Assembly (NCBI RefSeq): GCF_002238335.1
Contig: NZ_CP022347.1
Span: 434,001-498,000 of the forward strand
Length of the DNA stretch: 64,000 nt
From: Campylobacter avium LMG 24591
GTDB taxonomy: Bacteria; Campylobacterota; Campylobacteria; Campylobacterales; Campylobacteraceae
Direction of reading: 5' to 3'
Each line of letters starts with the position of its first letter. Position 1 is the stretch's first letter. Both the position numbers and the translations under genes were made by a program. This document shows, one piece after another, positions 33,860 through 43,998 of the stretch. The notes below the pieces were generated by a model. The model had not been told where the DNA came from and ran no database searches. It saw nothing but the letters and a program-made list of their open reading frames with translations.

Positions 33860-34897
33860 TTAAACCTTTCTTTTTAGTATGGCTATGCACTCTATGTGCT
33901 TTGTATCTACGAATTGATCAAAAAGTGCTAGTTTTTTAAGCTCATATTCTTTTAAATGCTCTAAATTTTGCCTTAAACTTTGCGGATTGCAAGATATATA
34001 GATGATATTTTCATAGTTTTTAGCTAAAGTTACAACCTCTTTGCTAAGCCCAGCCCTTGGTGGATCAAGCAGGATATGAGAAAAATAAAACTCATCTAAA
34101 TTTACATCTCTTAGCCTAAAAAATTCTCTTTCTTTTTTTATAGCCTTTGAAAAATCCTCACTTGAAAGCCTTAAGAATTTGATATTTTTAACACCATTTA
34201 ACTCGCAGTTTTTAAGTGCGAATTCTATATTTTTTTTGGATAGCTCGGTTGCTACTACCCTTTCAAAGATAAAAGATAGGGGCAGGGTAAAATTCCCATA
34301 CCCGCAGTAAAGCTCTAAGAGATCTCTTTTTTTCTCATCTTTTAGCTCTTTTAAAAGCCATTCTATCATCTTTTCATTTATATAAGTATTTGCTTGACAA
34401 AAGCACTCATTAGTATATACATAATGATATTTTTTATTATAAATTTCTAGCTCTTGTTTTAAAATTTCATCTTTAAAAACTAGCTTTTTGCCCCTGCTTC
34501 TTGCTATGAGTTTTAAATTTAAGCTTTCGCTAAATTTATTTAGTTCTGTTTTGATTTGCTCTATGTCCTTGTGATAAAGCAAAGTAAGGCTCATATCAAG
34601 CTTCGTGCTTAAAAACTCCACTCCAAAAAGCCTTTCTTTTAAGGCTTTGTTTGAGTTTAAAGCCTTTAAGACAAGGGGCATCAAATCTTGTATCTTTTCA
34701 TTTGCTATCTTGCATTCTTTTACTATATACTTTTTTTTGCCCTCAAACATAGCGTAGTGAATTTCATCATCTTGATGAAAGATAGCAAGCTCAAGCTTGT
34801 TCCTGTAAGACTTCGTGTTTGAAGCAAAGCTTACGAAGTCAAAGGTAAAATCCTTGAAAAGCTCCTTTAAATAAGAGCTTTTTTCATCAAGATTCAA
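33860..34897 (-). CDS. trmA: tRNA (uracil-5-)-methyltransferase
   Basis: A 345-residue SAM enzyme making m5U54 in tRNA. SAM motif LLELYCGYGNFTLPLSF, ILLDPPRAGLS, and the catalytic-cysteine motif IYISCNPQSLRQNL identify the TrmA/RumA family; the absence of a TRAM domain and Fe-S cysteines favours TrmA. It overlaps the end of the NhaC-type gene by 11 bases. Confidence 0.92.
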   Translation of the reverse strand: MNLDEKSSYLKELFKDFTFDFVSFASNTKSYRNKLELAIFHQDDEIHYAMFEGKKKYIVKECKIANEKIQDLMPLVLKALNSNKALKERLFGVEFLSTKLDMSLTLLYHKDIEQIKTELNKFSESLNLKLIARSRGKKLVFKDEILKQELEIYNKKYHYVYTNECFCQANTYINEKMIEWLLKELKDEKKRDLLELYCGYGNFTLPLSFIFERVVATELSKKNIEFALKNCELNGVKNIKFLRLSSEDFSKAIKKEREFFRLRDVNLDEFYFSHILLDPPRAGLSKEVVTLAKNYENIIYISCNPQSLRQNLEHLKEYELKKLALFDQFVDTKHIECIAILKRKV

Positions 34898-36611
34898 CTT
34901 TTTTACCCACTAAAGCAAGTAAGATAATCATAGCCACAACTCCAAGCCCTAAGCAAAGATAAACATTTAAGCCCAAGGTGATAGGTAAATAGCCACAAAG
35001 TATGCTCACAGCACAGATAGAGAGCGCGTAAGGCATTTGAGTATTTACATGAGCTAGTAAAGAGCATTTGCTACCCATAGAAGCAAGTATGGTTGTATCA
35101 GAAATTGGCGAGCAGTGGTCTCCAAAGACTGCTCCTGTTAAAACCGTGGCTATATTTATAACCATATAGTGATGAAGTTCATCACCACTTAGCCCATTAT
35201 GCACTCCTATGCCCATAGCAAGCGGTATGGCAAGAGGCATTAAAATTCCCATGGTGCCGTAGCTTGTGCCTGTGGAAAAAGAAATAAGCGATGCAAATAA
35301 AAATATGACTGTTGGCAGTAAAAATAAAGGCGTAGTGTCCGTTAAAATTTCTATTAAATACTTAGAAGTTCCAAGGTCTTTTATAACGCTTGATAAGGAC
35401 CAAGCACAAAGTAAAATGGCAACCGTGCTAATCATGGTCTTCCAACCCCTAAGCCAGGTGCTGATGGCGGTTCTTAGGGTGAAAGTCTTTCTATAAATTC
35501 CAAGAATTATTGCCAAGATACTAGCTATGACGGCTGATTGAAAAAGGGCAGTTGATGAATTTGCTTCTGCAAAGCAAGTTCTTAAGGCAAAAAAGCTTAA
35601 AGGGCTCTCATCTATCATAGCTTTTAAGCCCTCATCTTTTATAGCATTGTATCCGCTGTAATAAAAGCTTAAAATCGCAAAGATTATAAGCGTTAGTAAT
35701 GGCAAGATGGCATTAGAAGCTTTTAGCTTGGTATTTTCATCAGGTTCTAAAATTTCATCCTCAAGCCCTCCGCTTTCTACCAAATGTTCTTTGGCTATCT
35801 CTCCAGCACGAGCTCTTTTTTCAGCCTTTAGCATAGGGCCAAATTCTTTACCCATGTATATGGTTAAAAGCACAAAGATGAGGATGAAAAGGTTGTAAAA
35901 GCGGTACGGTATGGTTTGCACAAAGATTTCAAAGGCATTTATATCATCTCTTGCTATGTGTAAACTAGCAAAAACAGCAGGATCTACAAGGTCATACCCA
36001 GTATGAATGAGCGAAATTTCAAGCCCTATCCAAGTAGAGATTATGGCAAGTCCAGTAACAGGAGCTGCGGTTGAGTCTATGATAAAGGCTAATTTTTCCC
36101 TGCTAATTCTAAATTTATCACTGATTGGCCTCATAACAGGTCCTATGATAAGAGAATTTGCATAATCATCAAAAAAGATAAATAAACCCATGCACCAGGT
36201 AGCAAACTGCGAATTTTTAGCGTCTTTCGCCTTTTTAGCAAACCAAAGAGCGACAGCCTTTGTGCCTCCGTTTTTGGTTATAAGAGCTATTAGTCCTCCT
36301 ATGGTTAAAACTTGCATGATGATACCTGCATTTGAGTTGTTTGTCATAGAGTTTAAAACCCTATCTATGTAAGATATAAACGCAGGGATGATTGATGCTA
36401 TGATGCTTGAGCTTTCAGAAAATGCAAGCATAAAGGTTCCACTTAATGCTCCTACAAAAAGCGAAAATATAACATCTTTTGTTACAAAGGCTAAAACTAT
36501 GGCCAAAAAGGGCGGCAAAAGTGTTAAAATGCCGTAGTAAGAGGCGTTAAAATCAGCCTCATTAGCAAGGGAAAAGCTAGATAAAAAGATTAAGATAGAT
36601 ATAATTTTCAT
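34887..36611 (-). CDS. NhaC-family Na+/H+ antiporter
   Basis: A 574-residue membrane protein with an N-terminal signal-like segment and about 12-14 helices. Supporting features are VFSLFVGALSGTFMLAF, LFIFFDDYANSLIIGPVMRPISD, SFSTGTSYGTMGILMPLAIPLA and VFGDHCSPISDTTILASMGSKC, the acidic and Gly/Ser-rich segments of NhaC-like exchangers. Probably exports sodium in exchange for protons; some relatives move amino acids. The start overlaps the SDR stop. Counterpart of Cj0832c. Confidence 0.87.
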   Translation of the reverse strand: MKIISILIFLSSFSLANEADFNASYYGILTLLPPFLAIVLAFVTKDVIFSLFVGALSGTFMLAFSESSSIIASIIPAFISYIDRVLNSMTNNSNAGIIMQVLTIGGLIALITKNGGTKAVALWFAKKAKDAKNSQFATWCMGLFIFFDDYANSLIIGPVMRPISDKFRISREKLAFIIDSTAAPVTGLAIISTWIGLEISLIHTGYDLVDPAVFASLHIARDDINAFEIFVQTIPYRFYNLFILIFVLLTIYMGKEFGPMLKAEKRARAGEIAKEHLVESGGLEDEILEPDENTKLKASNAILPLLTLIIFAILSFYYSGYNAIKDEGLKAMIDESPLSFFALRTCFAEANSSTALFQSAVIASILAIILGIYRKTFTLRTAISTWLRGWKTMISTVAILLCAWSLSSVIKDLGTSKYLIEILTDTTPLFLLPTVIFLFASLISFSTGTSYGTMGILMPLAIPLAMGIGVHNGLSGDELHHYMVINIATVLTGAVFGDHCSPISDTTILASMGSKCSLLAHVNTQMPYALSICAVSILCGYLPITLGLNVYLCLGLGVVAMIILLALVGKKVES

Positions 36612-37360
36612 ATATTAGTCTTTTCGATGTGAAAACCAGCCCAAGTTTGAGTAACAGGCATAAGTTCTAATTCGTTTATATTGATATGCTCAGGCAAGGC
36701 TAAGACACTTAAAATAACCTTTGCTATATCATCCGCACTTAAGAATTTAGTATCCTCATAAACAGAATCGGCCTTTTGTTTATCGCCCTTAAATCTCACC
36801 TCGCTAAATTCAGTCTTGCAAAGTCCGGGTGCTATGGTGGTAACTTTTACATTGCTTCCTCTTAAATCATTTCTTAGGGCTAGTGAAAATTGCGATACAA
36901 AAGCCTTGGTGCCACAATACACATTACCTCCAAAATAAGGATTTCTAGCAGCTACCGAGCTTAGATTAAAGATATTAGCACTTTTTTGCTTTCTAAGTAT
37001 AGGTATAACAGCTTTTGCTATGTACAAAAAGCCCTTTATGTTTGTATCTACCATAGTATTTATATCATCTATGCTCATTTTATCAAATTCATCTTGTCCT
37101 AGTGCAAGACCAGCGTTATTTATAAGTACTGAAATGTCTTTAAATTCGCTTGGCAAAGCCTCTATGCTTTTAAAAACCTCATCTTGCTTTCTTACATCAA
37201 GCTCTAAGGTGTAAATTTGTCCCTTAAATTCATTAGCTAATTTTTCTAGCCTTTCTTTTCTCCTAGCTACAGCTACTATCTTAAAATTTTCTTTTGCTAA
37301 AGCCCTAGCACAAGCCTCTCCAAAGCCAGAACTAGCACCTGTTATTAAAGCTATTTTCAT
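36608..37360 (-). CDS. Short-chain dehydrogenase/reductase (YdfG-like)
   Basis: A 250-residue classical SDR: TGASSGFGEACARAL nucleotide-binding motif (residues 7-21), NNAGLALG, catalytic Ser in FNLSSVAARNP, and YCGTKAF with Tyr and Lys. The end ELMPVTQTWAGFHIEKT resembles YdfG/serine 3-dehydrogenase-type enzymes. The Arg at the end of the second strand (VARRKERL) suggests NADP(H). Physiological substrate unknown. It overlaps the ankyrin gene by four bases. Confidence 0.88.
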   Translation of the reverse strand: MKIALITGASSGFGEACARALAKENFKIVAVARRKERLEKLANEFKGQIYTLELDVRKQDEVFKSIEALPSEFKDISVLINNAGLALGQDEFDKMSIDDINTMVDTNIKGFLYIAKAVIPILRKQKSANIFNLSSVAARNPYFGGNVYCGTKAFVSQFSLALRNDLRGSNVKVTTIAPGLCKTEFSEVRFKGDKQKADSVYEDTKFLSADDIAKVILSVLALPEHININELELMPVTQTWAGFHIEKTNI

Positions 37361-38568
37361 TCTAAAGAGCCTCCATAATATAAGTTTTCATTAGCCTTAA
37401 GTCCTAAAGACTGCAAATACTTAGCATTGTCCATTTTTTTAGCACTTAAGGCAAAGTCAAGGGCATTAAAGCCCAAATCATCTACATCGTGTAAATTCGC
37501 CCCATTTTCTACAAGAATTTTTAACATTTCAACGTCAGCGTAAGAGGCTGCGTGCATTAAAACAGACTTTGAAGTATGTTCTAAGGCACAAAAGGTTATA
37601 TAGTAGGGGTTGTTTCCTCCGATGTTGTTTATGATGGCTAATTTTTCGTTATTTGAAATGTATTTAGCATTTACATTTGCTTTATTTTCTATGAGTAGTT
37701 TTACTATGTTTTTTTCGTTAAATTCTATAGCGTAAAAAAGGGCGGTTTTGCCAAAGGAATTTGCATAATTTACATTAGCGTTATTTTGAAGTAAAAATTT
37801 GACATTATCATAGCTTTGCAGTGCGTAAAATAAGGCACTTTCATAGCCTTCGTTTAAGTTTAAGCCAAGGTCTAAGAACACCTTTATAACAGAGCTAGGT
37901 TTTTTGGCAAGCAAGGCGGTGTGAAGTGCTTGTATAAGTTCTTCTTTATTTGGTTGTTTGGTGTATATGTAAGCTTTTATTTGAGTTGCGTCATTTTGCG
38001 GGTTCAGTATAAAAAGTGAAAATTCGTCCAAATCTGTAAAAATTTTCGTCTCACCAACAGCCCAATATAAAAATTCATTAGCCGCTGCTAGCGAAAAAAG
38101 CTCGCTTTCGCTTGAATTTAAGCCATTTTGCGAGGCGTATTTTTTAAGAGGATTTAAAATTTGTTTAAATTCGTTCCAAAATTCAGTGTAAAGTTTGTAG
38201 TTACCCATGCTTTGATAAGCCCAATATCTAAAATATCTTTTTAAAAGCTCATCTCTTTTTGTATCTGTTTGTTTTGCGTATTCTTTAGGATTTAGCATTA
38301 AAAGGGCAAGTTTTACTTGAAAGGCTCTTAATTTATCTATGTATGAAAGTCCACCACAGGCTAAATTTGAGCCTCTTATCTTGTTTGATAACTCATATAT
38401 TTTCTTAGAAAAGTCTTGATTTTGTAGGGATAAAGAGCAAGTTTCTAGGGCTTTTGCTAGATTTTCTTTGTCGTTATTTTGCTTTAAATTATAAGTTTTG
38501 ATGTAGCTACAAGCTTCATTTGCAAAGGATGAAAACACAGCAAAAAAAAGTAAAAGTAAAAATTTCAA
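37357..38568 (-). CDS. Exported ankyrin-repeat protein
   Basis: A 403-residue protein with signal peptide (MKFLLLLFFAVFSSFA) and ankyrin repeats from about residue 225 to 395 (for example SYDNVKFLLQNNANVNYANSFGKTALFYA, DVEMLKILVENGANLHDVDDLGFNALDFAL). The first half is helical with five cysteines and no recognised domain. Location directly after acnB and before the SDR gene agrees with C. jejuni Cj0834c. Probably periplasmic protein-protein interaction; partner unknown. Confidence 0.87.
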   Translation of the reverse strand: MKFLLLLFFAVFSSFANEACSYIKTYNLKQNNDKENLAKALETCSLSLQNQDFSKKIYELSNKIRGSNLACGGLSYIDKLRAFQVKLALLMLNPKEYAKQTDTKRDELLKRYFRYWAYQSMGNYKLYTEFWNEFKQILNPLKKYASQNGLNSSESELFSLAAANEFLYWAVGETKIFTDLDEFSLFILNPQNDATQIKAYIYTKQPNKEELIQALHTALLAKKPSSVIKVFLDLGLNLNEGYESALFYALQSYDNVKFLLQNNANVNYANSFGKTALFYAIEFNEKNIVKLLIENKANVNAKYISNNEKLAIINNIGGNNPYYITFCALEHTSKSVLMHAASYADVEMLKILVENGANLHDVDDLGFNALDFALSAKKMDNAKYLQSLGLKANENLYYGGSLE

Positions 38569-38585
38569 ATATAGTCCTTAGAATT

Positions 38586-38617
38586 TTTTACCCCATTTTA
38601 GCCAAAACGGGGTAAAA
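38586..38617. terminator. Hairpin between acnB and the ankyrin gene
   Basis: TTTTACCCCATTTT (38586-38599), loop AGCC and AAAACGGGGTAAAA (38604-38617) form a 14-pair stem with one mismatch. It lies directly after the acnB stop. The T and A runs are inside the stem, so it could act in either direction as a weak terminator or transcript-end stabiliser, letting partial readthrough into the ankyrin gene. Confidence 0.6.
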
Positions 38618-38623
38618 GAAATT

Positions 38624-41170
38624 TTAATTTGCTAATTTAAATTCTTTAATCTCATTGAAATTTAAATACTTATAGATATTAGCCTTTTTAGCATCATCTA
38701 GCTTATCATTTACGATTTCTAGGTATTCCTTAGGACTTGGCAGTTTTCCAAGTATGGCACAAACTGCACCAAGCTCTGCACTTCCTAGATATACCTTAGC
38801 TCCCATACCCATTCTGTTGTCAAAATTTCTAGTTGAGGTCGAAAATACCACAGCTCCGTCATTTACTCTAGCTTGATTTCCCATACACAAAGAACAGCCC
38901 GGAACTTCTATCCTAGCACCAGCAGCACCAAATACCCCGTAATAGCCCTCACTTGTTAGCTGAGCCTTATCCATCTTTGTAGGAGGTGCTATCCAAAGTC
39001 TAGTTTTTAGCATGCCCTTATCTTTTAAGATCTCGCCTAAGGCTCTGTAATGCCCTATATTTGTCATACAAGATCCTATAAACACCTCATCTATATTTTT
39101 AGCTCTTTTTTCGTCTGCTAAAATTTCACTTAAGGTAGCCACATCATCAGGATCGTTTGGACAAGCTAGTATCGGCTCTTTTATCTCATTTAAGTCTATC
39201 TCAAGCACATAAGCGTATTTAGCGTCCTTATCAGCCCTTAAGAGAGTAGGATTTTTAAGCCACTCTCTCATTTTATCAGCTCTTCTAGCTAGAGTTTCTT
39301 TATCCTCATAGCCTGCTTCTATCATAGCTTCTATTAATGATATGTTTGATTTTATGTATTCGCTAACGCTTTCTATGCTTAAATCCACGCTACAAGCAGC
39401 CGCACTTCTTTCAGCACTAGCATCGCTTAATTCAAAGGCTTGTTCTACTTTTAAATTTGGTAAGCCCTCTATCTCTAAAATTTTACCCGCAAAGATATTT
39501 TTCTTACCTTTTTTCTCAACTGTTAATTGTCCGTCTTTTATGGCGTAGTAAGGTATGGCATTTACCAAGTCTCTTAGGGTTACTCCGGGTTGAAGCTCTC
39601 CTTTAAATCTTACTAAAACGCTCTCAGGTACATTCAAAGGCATAGAGCCTGTAACTGCAGCAAAGGCTACAAGCCCAGAGCCCGCAGGAAAGGATATACC
39701 TATAGGAAATCTTGTGTGAGAATCCCCACCTGTTCCAACTGTATCAGGTAAAACAAAGCGGTTTAGCCAAGAGTGGATTACCCCATCGCCTGGCTTAAGG
39801 CTAACCCCACCTCTACTTGTGATAAATGAAGGCAAGGTTTGATGTAAATTTGAATCACTTACCTTAGGATAAGCTGCCGTGTGGCAAAAGCTTTGCATAA
39901 CAAAGTCAGCATTAAAACCAAGTGAGGCTAATTCTTTTATCTCATCTCTTGTCATAGGTCCTGTTGTATCTTGTGAGCCAACGGTAAGGGTTCTAGGCTC
40001 TATATACATACCCGGTCTAACCCCATCTACCCCACAAGCACGACCAAGCATTTTTTGAGCTAGAGTATAGCCTCCGCTACCGCTTTCTGGCTGTTTTGGC
40101 TTGATAAATATATCTTCAGCTCCCATTTTAAGAGCGTCTCTAGCCTTAGCACAGAGTCCTCTGCCTATGATGAGTGGAATTCTTCCTCCTGCTCTAACCT
40201 CGTCTAGTATGGTGTTTGGGCTTAATTTAAATGTAGCTATGACCTCGCCATTTTTAACTATCTCTCCTTTGTAGGTGTGAATTTCAAACTCATCTCCCAT
40301 TTCAAGCTTACTTACATCGCAGACTATAGGTAGTGCTCCGCTATCTTGTGCTGTGTTAAAAAAGATTGGAGCTATGGTTGAGCCCATTACTATGCCACCT
40401 GTTCTTTTGTTTGGCACACCTTTTATATCCTTTCCTAGGTGCCACTGTATAGAATTTATGGCTGATTTTCTACTTGAGCCTGTGCCTACAACATCGCCTA
40501 CATAGACCACCTCTCTACCGCTTTTTTTAAGCTCTTTTATCTTTTCTAAAGAGCCCGGTTGTCTTACCTTTAGCATAGCATTTGCGTGTAAAGGTATATC
40601 GCTTCTTGTAAAAGCGTCTCCTGCAGGACTTAAATCATCAGTATTTGTCTCTCCAGCTACCTTAAAGACTATACATTTTATGATCTCTGGTAGTTTTTCT
40701 TTTTTCACAAACCATTCAGCCTCAGCCCAGCTTTTTAAAATTTCTTTAGCATTTTCATCACTTTGGGCTAATTTTTCTATCTCGTTGAAATTATCATGCA
40801 CAAAGATGATGTTTTTAAGCACATTTGCGGCATCTTTTGCTGTATCTTTTCGTTTTAATGCGTCTATTAAAACTTTTACATTGTAACCACCTAGCATAGT
40901 TTCAAGCATAGCTAAAGCTTTTTTCTTGTCTATAAGTTTGCTTTTTATCTCATCTTTTAGTATCTTGTCTAAGAATTCGCATTTAACTAAGGCCGCATCA
41001 TCAACGCCCGGGCTTACTCTTTCTTCTAGTAAAAGTACTAAGTCTTTATCATCGCTATCTTTTAACAACTCGCATAATTCTTTTGTTTGCTCGGCATTTA
41101 ATGGTAAAGGTGGTATATTTTGTGCTGCCCTTTCATCAACTAATTTTTGGTATTCTTCTTTAAAAGACAT
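38624..41170 (-). CDS. acnB: Aconitate hydratase 2 / 2-methylisocitrate dehydratase
   Basis: A 848-residue AcnB-type aconitase of the TCA cycle, with HEAT-like N-terminal domain, then the swivel domain ([20 protein letters not shown]) before the Fe-S core, the order distinguishing AcnB from AcnA. Fe-S cysteines are in [10 protein letters not shown] and [23 protein letters not shown] and the substrate segment SFCHTAAYP are also present. AAGGAG lies seven bases before the ATG. AcnB proteins can also bind mRNA when iron is low. Confidence 0.97.
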   Translation of the reverse strand: MSFKEEYQKLVDERAAQNIPPLPLNAEQTKELCELLKDSDDKDLVLLLEERVSPGVDDAALVKCEFLDKILKDEIKSKLIDKKKALAMLETMLGGYNVKVLIDALKRKDTAKDAANVLKNIIFVHDNFNEIEKLAQSDENAKEILKSWAEAEWFVKKEKLPEIIKCIVFKVAGETNTDDLSPAGDAFTRSDIPLHANAMLKVRQPGSLEKIKELKKSGREVVYVGDVVGTGSSRKSAINSIQWHLGKDIKGVPNKRTGGIVMGSTIAPIFFNTAQDSGALPIVCDVSKLEMGDEFEIHTYKGEIVKNGEVIATFKLSPNTILDEVRAGGRIPLIIGRGLCAKARDALKMGAEDIFIKPKQPESGSGGYTLAQKMLGRACGVDGVRPGMYIEPRTLTVGSQDTTGPMTRDEIKELASLGFNADFVMQSFCHTAAYPKVSDSNLHQTLPSFITSRGGVSLKPGDGVIHSWLNRFVLPDTVGTGGDSHTRFPIGISFPAGSGLVAFAAVTGSMPLNVPESVLVRFKGELQPGVTLRDLVNAIPYYAIKDGQLTVEKKGKKNIFAGKILEIEGLPNLKVEQAFELSDASAERSAAACSVDLSIESVSEYIKSNISLIEAMIEAGYEDKETLARRADKMREWLKNPTLLRADKDAKYAYVLEIDLNEIKEPILACPNDPDDVATLSEILADEKRAKNIDEVFIGSCMTNIGHYRALGEILKDKGMLKTRLWIAPPTKMDKAQLTSEGYYGVFGAAGARIEVPGCSLCMGNQARVNDGAVVFSTSTRNFDNRMGMGAKVYLGSAELGAVCAILGKLPSPKEYLEIVNDKLDDAKKANIYKYLNFNEIKEFKLAN

Positions 41171-41185
41171 CGTATCTCCTTGCGG

Positions 41186-41191
41186 TATAAT
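41186..41191 (+). promoter_or_regulatory. -10 element for ogt
   Basis: TATAAT 36 bases before the ogt ATG, in the short divergent region with acnB; the reverse complement context (ATTATA) could overlap the acnB promoter. No classical -35, as usual for Campylobacter vegetative promoters. Confidence 0.55.
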
Positions 41192-41227
41192 ATTTTTTCT
41201 TAATTGTAACTACTAAAAGGATAAAAA

Positions 41228-41692
41228 ATGTTTAAAATTTACTATAAAGCACCTTTTTGTTACCTTTCTTTACACAGTGACGGCCAAAAGCTTGTAAAAG
41301 TTGATTTTGAAGATGAGGCCTTAAGTGAGAAGTCTTGTGAAATTTTAGAACATGCTAGCTATGAGCTTGATTTATATTTTGCTAAAAAATTAAAGAAATT
41401 TAGCGTAGAACTTGATATAAACTCAACTATTTTTGAAAATTCAGTTTATAAGGCTTTATTAAACATTCCTTACGGCACGGTTAAAAGCTATAAGCAAATA
41501 GCACAAGATATCGGTAGAGACAAAGCCTTTAGAGCTGTTGGCAACGCAAATGCCAAAAACAAGCTTCCTATTTTCATTCCTTGTCATAGGGTTGTTGCTA
41601 GCAACTCACTTGGTGGATACAGCGGCGGACTTCATATAAAGAGGTTTTTACTAGACTTAGAAGGAGTAAATTTAGCTAGTTTAAGGGCTTAA
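41228..41692 (+). CDS. ogt: Methylated-DNA-protein cysteine methyltransferase
   Basis: A 154-residue suicide repair protein. The active-site motif PIFIPCHRVVAS and preceding LLNIPYGTVKSYKQIAQDIGRDKAFRAVGNANAKN are diagnostic; LGGYSGGLHIKRFLLDLEG is the usual end. Removes alkyl groups from O6 of guanine. Divergent from acnB as in C. jejuni (Cj0836). Its stop is two bases from the convergent GT8 stop. Confidence 0.95.
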   Translation: MFKIYYKAPFCYLSLHSDGQKLVKVDFEDEALSEKSCEILEHASYELDLYFAKKLKKFSVELDINSTIFENSVYKALLNIPYGTVKSYKQIAQDIGRDKAFRAVGNANAKNKLPIFIPCHRVVASNSLGGYSGGLHIKRFLLDLEGVNLASLRA

Positions 41693-41694
41693 AT

Positions 41695-42687
41695 TTATTT
41701 TTTATAAAACATCTTTTTTAGCTCATCTTTAAAGACCGGAGTTTTTAGAGCTATATTCCACCATAATTTATGTGATTTTGCTATTTTGTAATTAGCATTT
41801 ATGCCTTTATGTAGCCTTAAAAATGGCAAAAACTTAGATATAGTGTAGTAAAAATTAAATTTTTTCTGTTTTAGCCATGGTTTATATGATGTATAATGGA
41901 TTATTTTAGGATTTTTCATAGCTTTTTTATACTCATCTTTGCTAGTATATAAATCGCAGTCTTGCTTTTCATCTTTAAAAAATTTAGGTTTAAAATGTTC
42001 TTTATAAGTTGCTATCATGGCATTGTAAGCAAAATCAATATACAGGCATTCTTTTTGAAGCAATGAATTTAGTATATCTTGGTCTACATAGTAGTTTGTG
42101 TAATTATTTAGTATATAAAAGCATTTTTGTTCTATTTCATTTTCTCTAAATTTTTTAAGATTTATTAATAAAAGACCGGCGTTAAAATACAATTCTTTAT
42201 GAAGTTCTAAGGCTTTGCTTAGATTGAAGATATTAGATGGGGGGGGGGTATTTGTATTTTTATAAAGTATTTTTTTATCTTTAGGAAAAATATCTCTGCT
42301 CACAGCTGCTAATTGTTCATTTAAATTTAAGTTGAAAAGTTCATTTATATCACACAAGCAAAGCATGTCAGTATCTAGATATAAACATTTATCGATGTTT
42401 GTATCTAAAATAGAAGGTATTTTAAAGCGAAAATATGTAAGGAGCGAATTTCTAAGTTTTACCTCAGCGGCTTGAAAGTCTAAATCGCTTATTTCATAAA
42501 TTTTTATATCTAAATTTAATTCCTTTGCAAATAGTTTTATCTTATCTTTTGTCTCATCGCTTAAGGTATCGCTTAAGATATGAAAAACAAAATTATGTTT
42601 TTCGTTACTATTTAAAACTATGCTGTATATTAAAACACAGGTGAATTTTATGTAGTTTTCATCCGCACAAAACATTATATTTTTCAC
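41695..42687 (-). CDS. Family 8 glycosyltransferase, phase variable
   Basis: A 330-residue GT8 enzyme starting with GTG 42687, directly after the upstream stop. Family features are IMFCADENYIKFTCVLIYSI, FHILSD, the DxD in KCLYLDTDMLCLCDINELF, and YFNAGLLLINLKKFRE. A C10 tract in the coding strand (residues about 147-150, T-P-P-P) keeps the frame open; one base more or less gives a stop within seven codons. The basic, aromatic C terminus is typical of LOS or capsule galactosyl/glucosyltransferases. C. jejuni, from memory, has no GT genes between ogt and Cj0837c, so this is an insertion. Confidence 0.85.
   Translation of the reverse strand: MKNIMFCADENYIKFTCVLIYSIVLNSNEKHNFVFHILSDTLSDETKDKIKLFAKELNLDIKIYEISDLDFQAAEVKLRNSLLTYFRFKIPSILDTNIDKCLYLDTDMLCLCDINELFNLNLNEQLAAVSRDIFPKDKKILYKNTNTPPPSNIFNLSKALELHKELYFNAGLLLINLKKFRENEIEQKCFYILNNYTNYYVDQDILNSLLQKECLYIDFAYNAMIATYKEHFKPKFFKDEKQDCDLYTSKDEYKKAMKNPKIIHYTSYKPWLKQKKFNFYYTISKFLPFLRLHKGINANYKIAKSHKLWWNIALKTPVFKDELKKMFYKK
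42239..42248 (-). repeat. C10 homopolymer in GT8 (phase-variation tract)
   Basis: Ten G on the plus strand, ten C on the coding strand. With ten the frame reads acc ccc ccc cca tct aat. With nine it reads cat cta ata tct tca atc TAA; with eleven, atc TAA. Both single-base slips truncate the enzyme near residue 150. State in this sequence: ON. Confidence 0.92.
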
Positions 42688-43998
42688 TTAAAATTCCTTT
42701 TTTATTTGCCTTAGCTCAGAGGCTAGTTTAAATAAGCCTTTAAAAGATTTTAAATTTTTTACTATGCAAGAGCCGTATCTGTAGGATAGGTGTCTTTTCA
42801 TATTTTCTATGCTTACATCATTTTTATAGCTGTCAAGTTCTTGCAGGTTTAAATTTGGATTATGCCTTGAGATGATTTTATAAAGTTTTTCCTCAAATTT
42901 AACGCTTAGGTAGATGTATAAAAATTTAAATGGCAAGAACAAATAGCCAAATTTTTTCTTTGAAGCCTTGATTAAAGCAACGCCTAATCTATACTCAAGA
43001 GAGTTTTTCACTCTTTCTTCTAGGGCTGCTTGCCTGCTTTGTATTTCTTGCCAAAGTGCTTCAAGTTCTATGCTTAAGTAAAGGGCTAGATCCTCGCTTT
43101 CGTTATTTTTAAGAGTTTTGTATATAGCCTCTAATTCTTGTTTAAATACAGGTGTTTTAAGGGCTAAATTCCACCAAGGTTGCCTAAAAATCGAAAGGCA
43201 AAGCTGATTTTTATAGGATTTTAAAAAGGCACTGTTCCAAGGCTTTGGACACTGCAAGAAATGCACTATCTTAGCACCTCGTAGCAAAATGGCATTTTTC
43301 GTAGCGTTCATTTGTGTTAGCTCATCATTAAAAAAGTCTTTTTTGTAGTATTTGTTGTGCGGATAAAAATTATAAACCGAGCTTAAGATAAGCTTTTTAT
43401 CTTCCACGCACACATTTATAGCACTTTGGTCAGGTAAAACCGGGTTGTATTCTTGTATATATTTTATACATTTTTGCTCCAAATCATGCTCTCGCCATTT
43501 TTCTAAATTCATAAGAACAAAGCCTGTGTTAAACCAAGAGCCAAAATGTGTGTGATTTTGCGCCACGGCTACATAATTATCCTTTAAATCTATGGCAAAA
43601 ATTTCTCTTATATCACACAAAACCAGCATATCAAGGTCTAAATATAAAACTTTGTTTATATTTTTATCTAAGATTGAGGGTGCTTTTAGGATTAAATTTG
43701 CTACATAAGTTCCCTTGTAAGCTAAATTTGCACCAAATTCATCGCAAGGAACTGAGTAGCTTTTTATCTGCAAGGGGTAAATTTTGCTTAGTTCTTTTTG
43801 TAATAAGTCTAATTTTTCCAAGCAAGTTTTTGATAACTCATCACTTAAGATATGAAAAACATAGCCTTCTTCTTCCTTGCTATCTTTTAGGAAATGAGAA
43901 AAAGCAAGCTTGGTATTTGTTTTTAAGACAATGTTGTTAATCATAGCTGCTGCGAATTTTATGTAAGTTTCGTTCGCACAAAATACTATATGAAACAT
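42688..43998 (-). CDS. Family 8 glycosyltransferase with C-terminal extension
   Basis: A 436-residue paralogue of the neighbouring GT8: FHIVFCANETYIKFAAAMINNIVL, YVFHILSDELS, DxD in KVLYLDLDMLVLCDIREIF, WFNTGFVLMNLEKWRE and PDQSAINVC. After the catalytic part (to about residue 280) it has a helical, basic extension (LSIELEALWQEIQSRQAALEERV and on) likely for membrane association or partner binding. No homopolymer tract. It begins directly after the Cj0837c-like stop, so both GT8 genes are probably read from the metG operon. Confidence 0.85.
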   Translation of the reverse strand: MFHIVFCANETYIKFAAAMINNIVLKTNTKLAFSHFLKDSKEEEGYVFHILSDELSKTCLEKLDLLQKELSKIYPLQIKSYSVPCDEFGANLAYKGTYVANLILKAPSILDKNINKVLYLDLDMLVLCDIREIFAIDLKDNYVAVAQNHTHFGSWFNTGFVLMNLEKWREHDLEQKCIKYIQEYNPVLPDQSAINVCVEDKKLILSSVYNFYPHNKYYKKDFFNDELTQMNATKNAILLRGAKIVHFLQCPKPWNSAFLKSYKNQLCLSIFRQPWWNLALKTPVFKQELEAIYKTLKNNESEDLALYLSIELEALWQEIQSRQAALEERVKNSLEYRLGVALIKASKKKFGYLFLPFKFLYIYLSVKFEEKLYKIISRHNPNLNLQELDSYKNDVSIENMKRHLSYRYGSCIVKNLKSFKGLFKLASELRQIKKEF

